Below, in pieces: positions 57,305 through 64,000 of a stretch of 64,000 nucleotides of DNA. Source of the stretch: a virus. The notes below the pieces were generated by a model, which saw only the letters and a list, made by a program, of their open reading frames with translations, was not told the origin of the DNA and ran no database searches. Every line of letters starts with the position of its first letter. Within the stretch, counting starts at the first letter, position 1. Position numbers and translations under genes: made by a program. The stretch lies in the IMG/VR virus record IMGVR_UViG_3300045918_000320, positions 1 to 64,000 of that record; one strand, given 5' to 3'.

Positions 57305-57495
57305 TGAAAAGAAATAATTTACATAATTATTATACCGCCCACAGATTATCACATGATATACTATATCTATTAAAAGGATATGCACCTTGGATTACAGGCA
57401 CTTATGTAAAGTATTACGGAAAGGAAACTCACTATCTTATAGATATGGTAACAATAGATAATGCAAAATTATTAAGGATTATTTTTGAAATATAA
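57304..57495 (+). CDS. Small protein ending in KLLRIIFEI (PLLR-x-I-Y/F set)
   Basis: 63 residues, overlapping the nuclease stop by one base. Aromatic- and His-rich N-terminal half. The last nine residues, KLLRIIFEI, match the shared C-terminal motif with Lys for Pro. Followed by a coupled TTG-start gene. Confidence 0.6.
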   Translation: MKRNNLHNYYTAHRLSHDILYLLKGYAPWITGTYVKYYGKETHYLIDMVTIDNAKLLRIIFEI

Positions 57496-57664
57496 AAACA
57501 CAGAATTATATTTTATCTACAGATCAAAACTCCGATACTGTTTTACAGGTTTAAATTACTTATATGATACTTACGAAATATTAAATCTAACAAATAATGA
57601 AAAAATTTTTTTAAATAGAAAAATATTAATATCTCCTATGCTGAGAGAAATTTATGAGTTATAA
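57485..57664 (+). CDS. Small protein ending in SPMLREIYEL (PLLR-x-I-Y/F set), TTG start
   Basis: 59 residues from TTG 57485, seven bases after AAGG. It overlaps the previous gene by 11 bases and the next ATG (57654) by 11. Contents: a Tyr-rich N terminus and the shared ending SPMLREIYEL. No ATG is available in the frame, but the motif and the tight packing support it. Confidence 0.55.
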   Translation: MKYKNTELYFIYRSKLRYCFTGLNYLYDTYEILNLTNNEKIFLNRKILISPMLREIYEL

Positions 57665-57848
57665 ATTAAAAACTAGTGATTTAGTTTGTATATTTTGGGA
57701 TAAAGATTTTGATATAGGATTTTACGTGCATCTAAATAATAAACATTTATATACTAAAAATAGTTCATTTGTTAGCAATTTACCAAAATATAAAATAGAA
57801 TTAATAAGTAGTCCTTTACTTAGAGTAATTTACACTGGAGATTTTTAA
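57654..57848 (+). CDS. Small protein ending in SPLLRVIYTGDF (PLLR-x-I-Y/F set)
   Basis: 64 residues, beta-rich (DLVCIFWDKDFDIGFYVHLNN), with the clearest form of the motif (ISSPLLRVIY) 11 residues from the end. No family recognised. Confidence 0.6.
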   Translation: MSYKLKTSDLVCIFWDKDFDIGFYVHLNNKHLYTKNSSFVSNLPKYKIELISSPLLRVIYTGDF

Positions 57849-57849
57849 A

Positions 57850-58059
57850 ATGGAAAAAGCAATAAAGACTTACAAAATCATAAATGTATTAAGTATAATA
57901 TGTTTAGCTATTTGGGCAGCAGCATTTTTATTTTCAAATAAACCTATAGAAACTATTGACAAGATAATAATAGCTATGTTAGTATTTAAGAGTATTAATT
58001 ATAATCTAAAAGAAAATGAATTTTTAGATGAGTTTAAACCGGAGGAAAAAAATGAGTAA
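57850..58059 (+). CDS. Small membrane protein
   Basis: 69 residues. Helix 1 is about 10-28 (INVLSIICLAIWAAAFLF) and helix 2 is about 37-50. Acidic C terminus. Its 3' end contains the GGAGG site and start of the ERF gene. Function unknown. Confidence 0.6.
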   Translation: MEKAIKTYKIINVLSIICLAIWAAAFLFSNKPIETIDKIIIAMLVFKSINYNLKENEFLDEFKPEEKNE

Positions 58060-58693
58060 TTTAATTTTTAAGAAAATGTCAGAAGTAATGAAAGATGTTG
58101 GATCTATTGGTAAAGACCAAAAGAATACAGCTCAAGGATTTAAATTCAGAGGTATAGACCAATTTGTAAATGCTTTGTATCCTGCTTTAACTAAACATGG
58201 AGTATTTATGGCTCCTAGATGTGTTAGAGAAGATCACGAAGTAAAAGATGTTACTAGATCTAACGGAAAGGCTGGAGTAGATAAACATGTTACTATTATG
58301 ATGGAATATGATTTCTTTGCTGAAGATGGATCTAAAGTAACTGTAGGGCCAATTCCTGCTGAAGGATTAGATTCTGGGGACAAAGCTACAAATAAAGCTT
58401 TATCAGCAGCTTTAAAATATGCTTTAATTCAGACTTTCAGTATCCCAACAGAAGATATGGCTGAAGCAGATTTAGAATCTCCAACTATCGGACAACAGTT
58501 AGTTGGGAATACCGGATTAACTACTATAACTTTAACTGATTCTTCATTTTCAAAAGGAGGAGCTGTATCAGGAAATACTGATGCTCCTCCTAAAATGACA
58601 GCAGCAGCCGCTACAGCAAAAGCAGTTGAGAAAAAAGTTAGTAGTATGCGAAAAGTAGAAGTTAAAAGTAACGATTCAGATTTAGACTTGTAG
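58052..58693 (+). CDS. ERF-family single-strand annealing protein
   Basis: 213 residues from ATG 58052 after CGGAGG. The ERF core is at 1-140: a lysine-rich N terminus with GKDQKNTAQGFKFRGIDQFVNALYPALTKHGV and GDKATNKALSAALKYALIQTFSIPTED, the typical ERF helix. The C-terminal ~60 residues are low-complexity with Ala/Lys. It anneals single strands for replication or recombination, and probably pairs with the nearby PD-(D/E)XK nuclease. Confidence 0.9.
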   Translation: MSNLIFKKMSEVMKDVGSIGKDQKNTAQGFKFRGIDQFVNALYPALTKHGVFMAPRCVREDHEVKDVTRSNGKAGVDKHVTIMMEYDFFAEDGSKVTVGPIPAEGLDSGDKATNKALSAALKYALIQTFSIPTEDMAEADLESPTIGQQLVGNTGLTTITLTDSSFSKGGAVSGNTDAPPKMTAAAATAKAVEKKVSSMRKVEVKSNDSDLDL

Positions 58694-58717
58694 GAGTTAA
58701 AATAAAAAGGAGTTATT

Positions 58718-58921
58718 ATGCGAGTAGCAATGCTAGGTATAGAAAATGATAAAATAAAAATCGGAGCATTAGAAGAAGTGGAAACTCTGAAAAAAGCAAG
58801 AGAATATATTCAAAATGAATTGAATAATATTCCATCTTTAAAAGACTGTAAGGTAGTAGTATTTGAAGTAGAAGATGATTTTGATATGTCAACTCTTATG
58901 TTTGATGATGGGGATGAATAA
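58718..58921 (+). CDS. Small acidic protein
   Basis: 67 residues, alpha/beta with a very acidic end (EVEDDFDMSTLMFDDGDE), after AAGGAG, overlapping the next start by one base. No family recognised. Confidence 0.6.
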   Translation: MRVAMLGIENDKIKIGALEEVETLKKAREYIQNELNNIPSLKDCKVVVFEVEDDFDMSTLMFDDGDE

Positions 58922-59187
58922 TGACTTTAGATGAATTTATTAATGAACAAATAGAAAAAGATCCCGAAGGTTTATTAGACATGCTATTAACTATGGCTCT
59001 CCAAGAAGGAGATAAATATAGTGCAGAGGATACAGAAAAAGACTTTATGGATGCTGCAGAAAATGCTTTTGAAGTTATTAAATTCATAAATGCATTAAAT
59101 AACCAACAGCCGCAATTAGAAGAAGATACTGAAGGATTAGAAGATTTAATATTACAATCAAACAGCAATGTAAAATTGCTACATTAG
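58921..59187 (+). CDS. Small acidic helical protein
   Basis: 88 residues, helical and acidic (DEFINEQIEKDPEGLLDMLLTMALQEGDK). Starts within the previous stop (TAATG). No family recognised. Confidence 0.6.
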   Translation: MTLDEFINEQIEKDPEGLLDMLLTMALQEGDKYSAEDTEKDFMDAAENAFEVIKFINALNNQQPQLEEDTEGLEDLILQSNSNVKLLH

Positions 59188-59196
59188 GAGATTAAA

Positions 59197-59469
59197 ATGT
59201 CAGAAGTAGGATTATTAAAAGAAGCTAAAAACAAAGACAAGAACGGAAAAACTGTTTTAACAATTGAAGTTACAAATGATATTACTTTAAAAAAAGGTGA
59301 TGTTATTTTTCTAAACGATCCAAAAGATTATTTAAACTTTATTGTTAAATCTGAAAAATCTTCAGATAAGCAAAGAGCTTGGGCAGAAGGGCAGTTAGAA
59401 GGATTTGAAACTGGTAAGTTAGGATTTATTAAAAAGAGATTACAACTTGCAAAACGCAAAGAAAACTAG
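59197..59469 (+). CDS. Small charged protein
   Basis: 90 residues. A beta N terminus (TVLTIEVTNDITLKKGDVIFLND) and a basic C-terminal helix (KLGFIKKRLQLAKRKEN). Could bind nucleic acid by charge. No family recognised. Followed by an overlapping TTG-start gene. Confidence 0.6.
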   Translation: MSEVGLLKEAKNKDKNGKTVLTIEVTNDITLKKGDVIFLNDPKDYLNFIVKSEKSSDKQRAWAEGQLEGFETGKLGFIKKRLQLAKRKEN

Positions 59470-59653
59470 GAAAAAGGGATACTTTTATGTATCCTTAGAA
59501 TATTATAATAGATCATTAAAACGTAAAGTTGAAAATCCAAATAGCTATGACATATATTTTAATGATTATGATAATACTTCTAAATCGTCTACACATTTAG
59601 ATATTAGAATTTTTTATAAAGGGTTACTAAAAGAAATATTCAAAGGAGTTTAA
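59447..59653 (+). CDS. Small protein ending in GLLKEIFKGV (PLLR-x-I-Y/F set), TTG start
   Basis: 68 residues if TTG 59447 is used; no ATG lies in the frame. Basic N terminus, Tyr/Asn-rich middle, and the shared ending FYKGLLKEIFKGV. Overlaps the previous gene by 23 bases. The end also carries the AAGGAG site of the ATPase gene. Confidence 0.5.
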   Translation: MQNAKKTRKKGYFYVSLEYYNRSLKRKVENPNSYDIYFNDYDNTSKSSTHLDIRIFYKGLLKEIFKGV

Positions 59654-59654
59654 A

Positions 59655-60803
59655 ATGCAAGTTAAAGATTTAAAGAGAGCTATTCCATATTTATTTAAAA
59701 CTAAAATCACACCACTACTAATTGGACTACACGGAAAAGGTAAAACATCTTTTGTATCTGAGTTAGCTCAGGAAATGGATGCTAATTTACTAGTGGTGCG
59801 TTTAGGTACATTGTCAGATTCAGGAGATCTAATTGGTTTACCGGCTCACCTACAAGATTCTTTAGGTAAAGCTATAGAAACTATTTATGTAGCACCTAGC
59901 TTCTTACCAGTAGCTAGAGAAGGATTTGACAATACCAGAAAGACTGTATTATTTCTAGATGAGATTAACAGATGCCACAAAGATTTAATTCAAGCTATTT
60001 TCCAGTTAGTAGAAAAAGGTGAACAGCTAGGGCCTCATAAATTAATTAATACTCACGTAATTGCTGCAGCTAACCCAGCTACAGACGACTATTCAGTAAT
60101 GGATATTTCAGATAAAGCTTTTACAGACAGATTTTGCCACTTAGCTTTCGAGCCTAGCACTCAAGAATTTTTAGATTATGGTAAAGCTAATTTTAACTCT
60201 CCATATTTAAATTTCTTATCTAATAGACCAGAAATGATTAGAAAAAAGAATGATCTAATTATAATTGATTATATTGATCAGTCTGAAAGATCTGCTGAAA
60301 AAATTTGTAGATTGGAATTAGCAGGACTACCTACAGATTTATTTCTAGAAGTAGCTTCGGGGATAGTAGGTACTGAAGCAGCCTCGGCAGCAGTAGCTTT
60401 TTACTTAGAAAATAATGTTAAAATCTCAGGAAATGATATTATTTATAATTACGAATCTGTAAAAGAAAAAGTATTAAAGCACAATATGCCAGCATTAGCA
60501 CTTGCTATAGACGAAATTGAAAAGATACTTATTGATAAAAAAGAAGAGCCGAACACTCAGCAAGAAATTGATAATTTTATTCAATTCCTAACTGACATTC
60601 CTGCAGATCTTTGTATTGGTACTATTATTAATTTTGCTAAAATTGAATCTTGGTCTAATGATGAACTTGTAATTCAAAACTTTTACGGGTACGATTCTGG
60701 AAAAGGTATTTCAGATACATGTTCTAAATTCCTAGATTATATTCGAGAAATGCGTAAAGCAGGTAAATTAAAATTGCCAGAAGAAAAGAAAGAAGAAAAT
60801 TAA
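59655..60803 (+). CDS. MoxR-type AAA+ ATPase
   Basis: 382 residues. Walker A GLHGKGKTS at about 24-32, Walker B VLFLDEINR near 99-107, sensor AANP near 137 and an arginine-finger-type TDRF near 152. MoxR-type ATPases act as chaperone-like remodelers with vWA partners. Here the partner gene follows directly. The C-terminal half is helical. Such pairs occur in phages but their job is not well known. Confidence 0.85.
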   Translation: MQVKDLKRAIPYLFKTKITPLLIGLHGKGKTSFVSELAQEMDANLLVVRLGTLSDSGDLIGLPAHLQDSLGKAIETIYVAPSFLPVAREGFDNTRKTVLFLDEINRCHKDLIQAIFQLVEKGEQLGPHKLINTHVIAAANPATDDYSVMDISDKAFTDRFCHLAFEPSTQEFLDYGKANFNSPYLNFLSNRPEMIRKKNDLIIIDYIDQSERSAEKICRLELAGLPTDLFLEVASGIVGTEAASAAVAFYLENNVKISGNDIIYNYESVKEKVLKHNMPALALAIDEIEKILIDKKEEPNTQQEIDNFIQFLTDIPADLCIGTIINFAKIESWSNDELVIQNFYGYDSGKGISDTCSKFLDYIREMRKAGKLKLPEEKKEEN

Positions 60804-60825
60804 TATTTACAACAGGAAAAATTAA

Positions 60826-61998
60826 ATGTCAGTACAACAAGCTATAATAGAATTAATTGTTTCTGGTAATCAATTTTATGCAAGTTTTTTAGCACAATGT
60901 AATAGAAAAATACGTTACGATTTACCAGCTCCGGCTGGTATTTCAGTAACCTCTTCTATTAATTTGTATATTAATCCAACATTATTTGATAAGTTTACTT
61001 TAAAGCAACAACAAGATATTTTAAAGCACGAAATAATGCATTTAATAAACGAACATTGTGGAGTTAAACCTTCAGATGAAAATTTATCAGCAAAGCAATT
61101 AAATATAGCTATGGACTGTGCTATAAACCAATTAGAAGGTATTGAGCAGTCAGTAGATGAGATTGGCGGAGTAACTTTAGAACGCTTTAAAAAAGCTTGC
61201 AGTGAGTTTATAGAACCCGATAGTATCAAGCCTAAAATGGACTTTAGATATTATGGTAGAATTATAAAACAATGTCAGGATAAATTTGACGAAGAGCAAG
61301 CTGGAAAAGAAATAGACGATCACTCCAAAATGGAGAATGATACTGAAGGCGATTCGAGAGAAACTACTTATGGAAAAGAATTCCAAAAGCAAGTTGTAAA
61401 AAATGCTGTAGGTAGAGCTAAAAATGCTGCTGGAAATGTTGGTGGAGATTTACAAAGATTAATTGATCAAATGTTTGCTAGTAAGGTAAACTGGAAACAG
61501 CAATTAACACGGATTGTTTCTAATGCTGTTACAATTAAAAAGACTACTACTAGAACACGTTTAAACAGACGTTACGGATTGATGTCACCCGGAAAAAAGA
61601 AAGATTATGTTCTTAAAGTCGGATATGTTTTAGATACTTCTGGTAGTATGTCTTCTTATAACCTAGCCCAAGGCTGGGGAGAAATTTCTAAATTACAATC
61701 TCTATTCCCAGAAATGGAAATTATTTTATACGAATGTGATGCAGACGTTCAGCCGGGAAGAAAATTTGATAGGAAATTGAAGCCAGAAGTTAAAGGTGGA
61801 GGAGGAACAGATATGAATCCTGCATTCCAATTAGCTTTAAAAGATGGTGCTGATTTAATTATATGTTTTACAGATGGTGATTTTTACGAAAATATAGATA
61901 ATCCAAATGTACCAGTTATTTTTTGTATCGACGGTAAAAATAGTTATAGCTACCCTTTTGGTAAAGTGTTATGTTTAGGTGAGCATAGAGATGGTTGA
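60826..61998 (+). CDS. Metallopeptidase-like / vWA domain protein (DUF2201 type), partner of the MoxR ATPase
   Basis: 390 residues. The N-terminal domain has HEIMH at 68-72 (a possible zinc site) and CAINQ further on. The C-terminal vWA domain has the MIDAS motif DTSGSM near 270, GGGTDM near 325 and FTDGD near 350. This is the layout of DUF2201 (metallopeptidase plus vWA) proteins that form pairs with MoxR ATPases. The middle (about 160-250) is charged. It might direct the ATPase to a protein target. Confidence 0.85.
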   Translation: MSVQQAIIELIVSGNQFYASFLAQCNRKIRYDLPAPAGISVTSSINLYINPTLFDKFTLKQQQDILKHEIMHLINEHCGVKPSDENLSAKQLNIAMDCAINQLEGIEQSVDEIGGVTLERFKKACSEFIEPDSIKPKMDFRYYGRIIKQCQDKFDEEQAGKEIDDHSKMENDTEGDSRETTYGKEFQKQVVKNAVGRAKNAAGNVGGDLQRLIDQMFASKVNWKQQLTRIVSNAVTIKKTTTRTRLNRRYGLMSPGKKKDYVLKVGYVLDTSGSMSSYNLAQGWGEISKLQSLFPEMEIILYECDADVQPGRKFDRKLKPEVKGGGGTDMNPAFQLALKDGADLIICFTDGDFYENIDNPNVPVIFCIDGKNSYSYPFGKVLCLGEHRDG

Positions 61999-62098
61999 TA
62001 AATTTATGGACAGTTATGTTGATGAATTTGTCAGGCAATACAGACGTATGAAATATAAAAATAAACCATTAATATATATTATTTACGGATTAGAATGA
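61991..62098 (+). CDS. Small protein ending in KPLIYIIYGLE (PLLR-x-I-Y/F set)
   Basis: 35 residues from ATG 61991, overlapping the vWA stop by eight bases and the next ATG by four. A short helix MDSYVDEFVRQYRRMKY and then the ending KPLIYIIYGLE. It is almost only the motif plus a basic helix. Confidence 0.55.
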   Translation: MVDKFMDSYVDEFVRQYRRMKYKNKPLIYIIYGLE

Positions 62099-62379
62099 TT
62101 TTAAATACAGACTATTTAGAAAATATTTTTAGAGGTATAGTTCCGGGGCCAGTGATTGTAACTAAAAGTTCTGAGAGAGATGGTTATAGAATTTGCATAG
62201 TTCATCCGTTCCCTGTATTGCCTTCATATTTTTATATTAATACCATAGAATTACATAGACCAAAATCCGATTTAGTTTATGAATTAGGAATTAGAGTTAA
62301 GTTTAATTCTATATTTAAAAAAGACGTAGAAGCCTTTAAAGCACCATTATTAAAAATTATTTATGGATATAGAGAATGA
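62095..62379 (+). CDS. Small protein ending in APLLKIIYGYRE (PLLR-x-I-Y/F set)
   Basis: 94 residues. Start in an ATGA overlap with the preceding gene. Beta-rich with a YELGIRVKFNS segment before the motif APLLKIIY. The ending is almost the same as that of the partial gene at 1-144. Followed by another overlap. Confidence 0.6.
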   Translation: MILNTDYLENIFRGIVPGPVIVTKSSERDGYRICIVHPFPVLPSYFYINTIELHRPKSDLVYELGIRVKFNSIFKKDVEAFKAPLLKIIYGYRE

Positions 62380-62720
62380 TGCAAACTTCCATGGACGACT
62401 ATAACTATGTATCAAAACATTTTGAAGTTGTCCGAAAAAAATATGGCACAGAAATTAACTTCACAATTAGCCCTATAGTAAACGAAAATTCTCAGCCTTG
62501 TATAATTAGTTTTTATACTTTAGTTACTGATTATTTCGGGTATATGGATTTTATATCTTTAGAGGGTATAGAATTGTGGGAAATGCTTGACAAAGTAAAG
62601 GTAATGAATTATGCTCTTACTGTGATGATTCGCAAAGCATTATTTAATTATGGAATAAAGGGATTAAAAGGAGAGAGATTATCCAAAACTCCTTTATTGA
62701 GATTAATTTATGAAGTATAA
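62376..62720 (+). CDS. Small protein ending in TPLLRLIYEV (PLLR-x-I-Y/F set)
   Basis: 114 residues, the longest complete member. The first 30 residues are beta/helix (DYNYVSKHFEVVRKKYG), the middle is hydrophobic and aromatic-rich, and the end is KTPLLRLIYEV. Overlaps the next gene by 11 bases. Confidence 0.6.
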   Translation: MMQTSMDDYNYVSKHFEVVRKKYGTEINFTISPIVNENSQPCIISFYTLVTDYFGYMDFISLEGIELWEMLDKVKVMNYALTVMIRKALFNYGIKGLKGERLSKTPLLRLIYEV

Positions 62721-62955
62721 ATTTCCCGGAGAGTATATTGAGTTACTACACGAAGAAACTGGATTAATAGAATGTCTAAATTGGTATGTAAAAAATGACG
62801 ATCATCAGTTTTTACTTCTTGACAATATAAGAGATGTTAATTTACTGGCAGTATGGACAGATTTACTAGATTCTAGAATTTTAGCAGGAAAATTGTTACC
62901 AATAATATTAGGAGAGGAATATGTATCAGAGATTTACAGAAACGCAAAAAGATAA
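62710..62955 (+). CDS. Small acidic protein upstream of the primase
   Basis: 81 residues, helical (EYIELLHEETGLIECLNWYV ... DSRILAGKLLPIILGEEY). It overlaps the primase start by 35 bases. LLPIIL near the end may be a faint trace of the shared motif, but it is internal. No family recognised. Confidence 0.55.
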   Translation: MKYKFPGEYIELLHEETGLIECLNWYVKNDDHQFLLLDNIRDVNLLAVWTDLLDSRILAGKLLPIILGEEYVSEIYRNAKR

Positions 62956-64000
62956 AGGTTTATTAGTTCCAGTAGGGACTGATGTATACAAATTAATGCG
63001 TAACGCTAACAAAGATTATTACACTTCATTTTATAGATATAACGATGAGCACAAAAAAGAATTCGATGCTAAAGGTTCTGTAGCTGGATTTAAAGGTGTT
63101 GTATCTGATTTGCTACCTTGGGATTTCGACAATGAATCAGATCCATCTATTGCTCAAGCAGATGCTTTAGAAATGGTTTACCGGCTAAAGAAAGACGGAT
63201 ACAAAGAAGAGAATATTAGAATATTTTTTTCAGGTATGAAAGGATTTGAGGTATCAGTACCTATTTCAGAATTGCTTACTCCGGCTGAATTAAAAAATGT
63301 ATGTTTAAATTATGCGGAAGGATTAAAAGCTGATACTAGTGTTTATAACGATACTAGAATATTCAGATTACCATTTACTAAACACAATAAATCTGGACTA
63401 TATAAAATTCCTTTAACACTGGAACAATTAGAATCTCTCAGTATTTCAGAAATTAGAGATGAAGCTAAAAGTATAGAAGGATTTGATAAGCATGAGATAT
63501 TAGCAGCTTATAAACCAGCTAAACTTACAGAAAAAATGAGACAATTTAAAGCTAAAACTCCAGAAGTAAAAGTTACTAGAGAATTATTAGAATCTATTAG
63601 TTTAGAAAATATCGATTGGGGAAAGAAGCCTAGAGATTTAACTCACGAAAAATATTTACTATCTTTAGGTTATTTCTCGCAAGGAAATCGTAGCGAGGCT
63701 TTAATTATTTTAGCAGCTACTTTAAAAAATTTAGGATGGAATGAAACTCAGGTATACTATGCTTGTAAAGCTGCAGCCGATTTACAGGCTAGCCGAACAG
63801 GCGAAGATAAATTTCCTAAAAATGAAATATACAAAAATATTATTGAGCAAGTCTTTGGGCCGAATTGGAAAAATGGTAGCTATTCTGTAAAAGATAATTC
63901 TTTATTGCAGCAATTATCTCTATTAGTTCCGGCTGAAGTGAGAATGACTTCTTCTGAGGATAATATTGTATCTATTACTGAATCTTTTGGATCTTTCAGT
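62921..64000 (+). CDS. Archaeo-eukaryotic-type primase (PrimPol-like), 3' end outside the window
   Basis: At least 360 residues, open to the end of the window. ATG 62921 follows GGAGAGG. The AEP core is visible: LPWDFDNES (Asp68, Asp70) and FFSGMKGFEVSVP at 102-114, in which the usual FSGxKGFH His is Glu. A later segment (ILAATLKNLGWNETQVYYACKAAAD) is a helical domain like those that follow AEP cores. It would make RNA/DNA primers for replication. A helicase domain may follow beyond 64000. Confidence 0.8.
   Translation, partial: MYQRFTETQKDKGLLVPVGTDVYKLMRNANKDYYTSFYRYNDEHKKEFDAKGSVAGFKGVVSDLLPWDFDNESDPSIAQADALEMVYRLKKDGYKEENIRIFFSGMKGFEVSVPISELLTPAELKNVCLNYAEGLKADTSVYNDTRIFRLPFTKHNKSGLYKIPLTLEQLESLSISEIRDEAKSIEGFDKHEILAAYKPAKLTEKMRQFKAKTPEVKVTRELLESISLENIDWGKKPRDLTHEKYLLSLGYFSQGNRSEALIILAATLKNLGWNETQVYYACKAAADLQASRTGEDKFPKNEIYKNIIEQVFGPNWKNGSYSVKDNSLLQQLSLLVPAEVRMTSSEDNIVSITESFGSFS

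Overview
This window is part of an AT-rich tailed-phage genome, probably a podovirus, from an uncultured or little-studied host. It carries terminase, portal, scaffold, HK97-type capsid, ring/tail, fibre and ejection genes on the minus strand. Early, nucleotide-metabolism and replication genes lie on the plus strand. Strong GGAG-type ribosome binding sites, consensus TTGACA/TATAAT promoters and lipobox lipoproteins point to a bacterial host with a normal sigma-70 system. The host cannot be named from sequence alone. No tRNA, rRNA, CRISPR array, integrase or IS element was recognised.

Layout. (1) 1-144, plus: 3' end of a small early gene whose start lies outside the window, convergent with the late module. 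(2) 124-39294, minus: late module. Read in transcription order from 39.3 kb leftwards it holds a small membrane protein, a possible small terminase, TerL, portal, four portal-linked small proteins, scaffold, capsid, an HNH endonuclease, about a dozen fibre/decoration genes, a papain-like hydrolase, ring/tail proteins, a Hint-bearing virion protein, a GNAT-like protein, three ejection-type proteins and a coiled-coil/TM protein. One plus-strand transglycosylase-like gene (32806-33231) with its own host-type promoter sits inside. (3) 39295-39784: divergent control region. (4) 39785-47057, plus: M15 peptidase, HU-like protein, class II ribonucleotide reductase, dUTPase, HNH/AP2-like protein and many small proteins. 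(5) 47069-48563: a minus-strand zinc-ribbon gene and 1.18 kb of noncoding DNA with facing phage promoters, a GC-rich island and many repeats. (6) 48564-64000, plus: DUF932-like and GP88-like proteins, a cluster of lipoproteins and tiny membrane proteins, an IF2_N-like protein, a PD-(D/E)XK nuclease, an ERF annealing protein, a MoxR ATPase plus vWA/metallopeptidase pair, and a truncated archaeo-eukaryotic primase.

Control logic. Early genes use host-type promoters, at least six of which are clear. The late module is punctuated by about ten copies of a T7-like promoter, consensus TTTAACAACTACTTATAGG, so a single-subunit phage RNA polymerase is expected elsewhere in the genome. Late transcription units are bounded by intrinsic terminators after the capsid, scaffold and one fibre gene.

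Most interesting: the T7-like promoter set; a terminator/RBS switch and a separate sRNA-like locus at the start of early operons; the 47.4-48.56 kb noncoding hub; a set of about nine small early proteins ending in a shared PLLR-x-I-Y/F motif; a lipoprotein metzincin; and an IF2_N-like phage protein.
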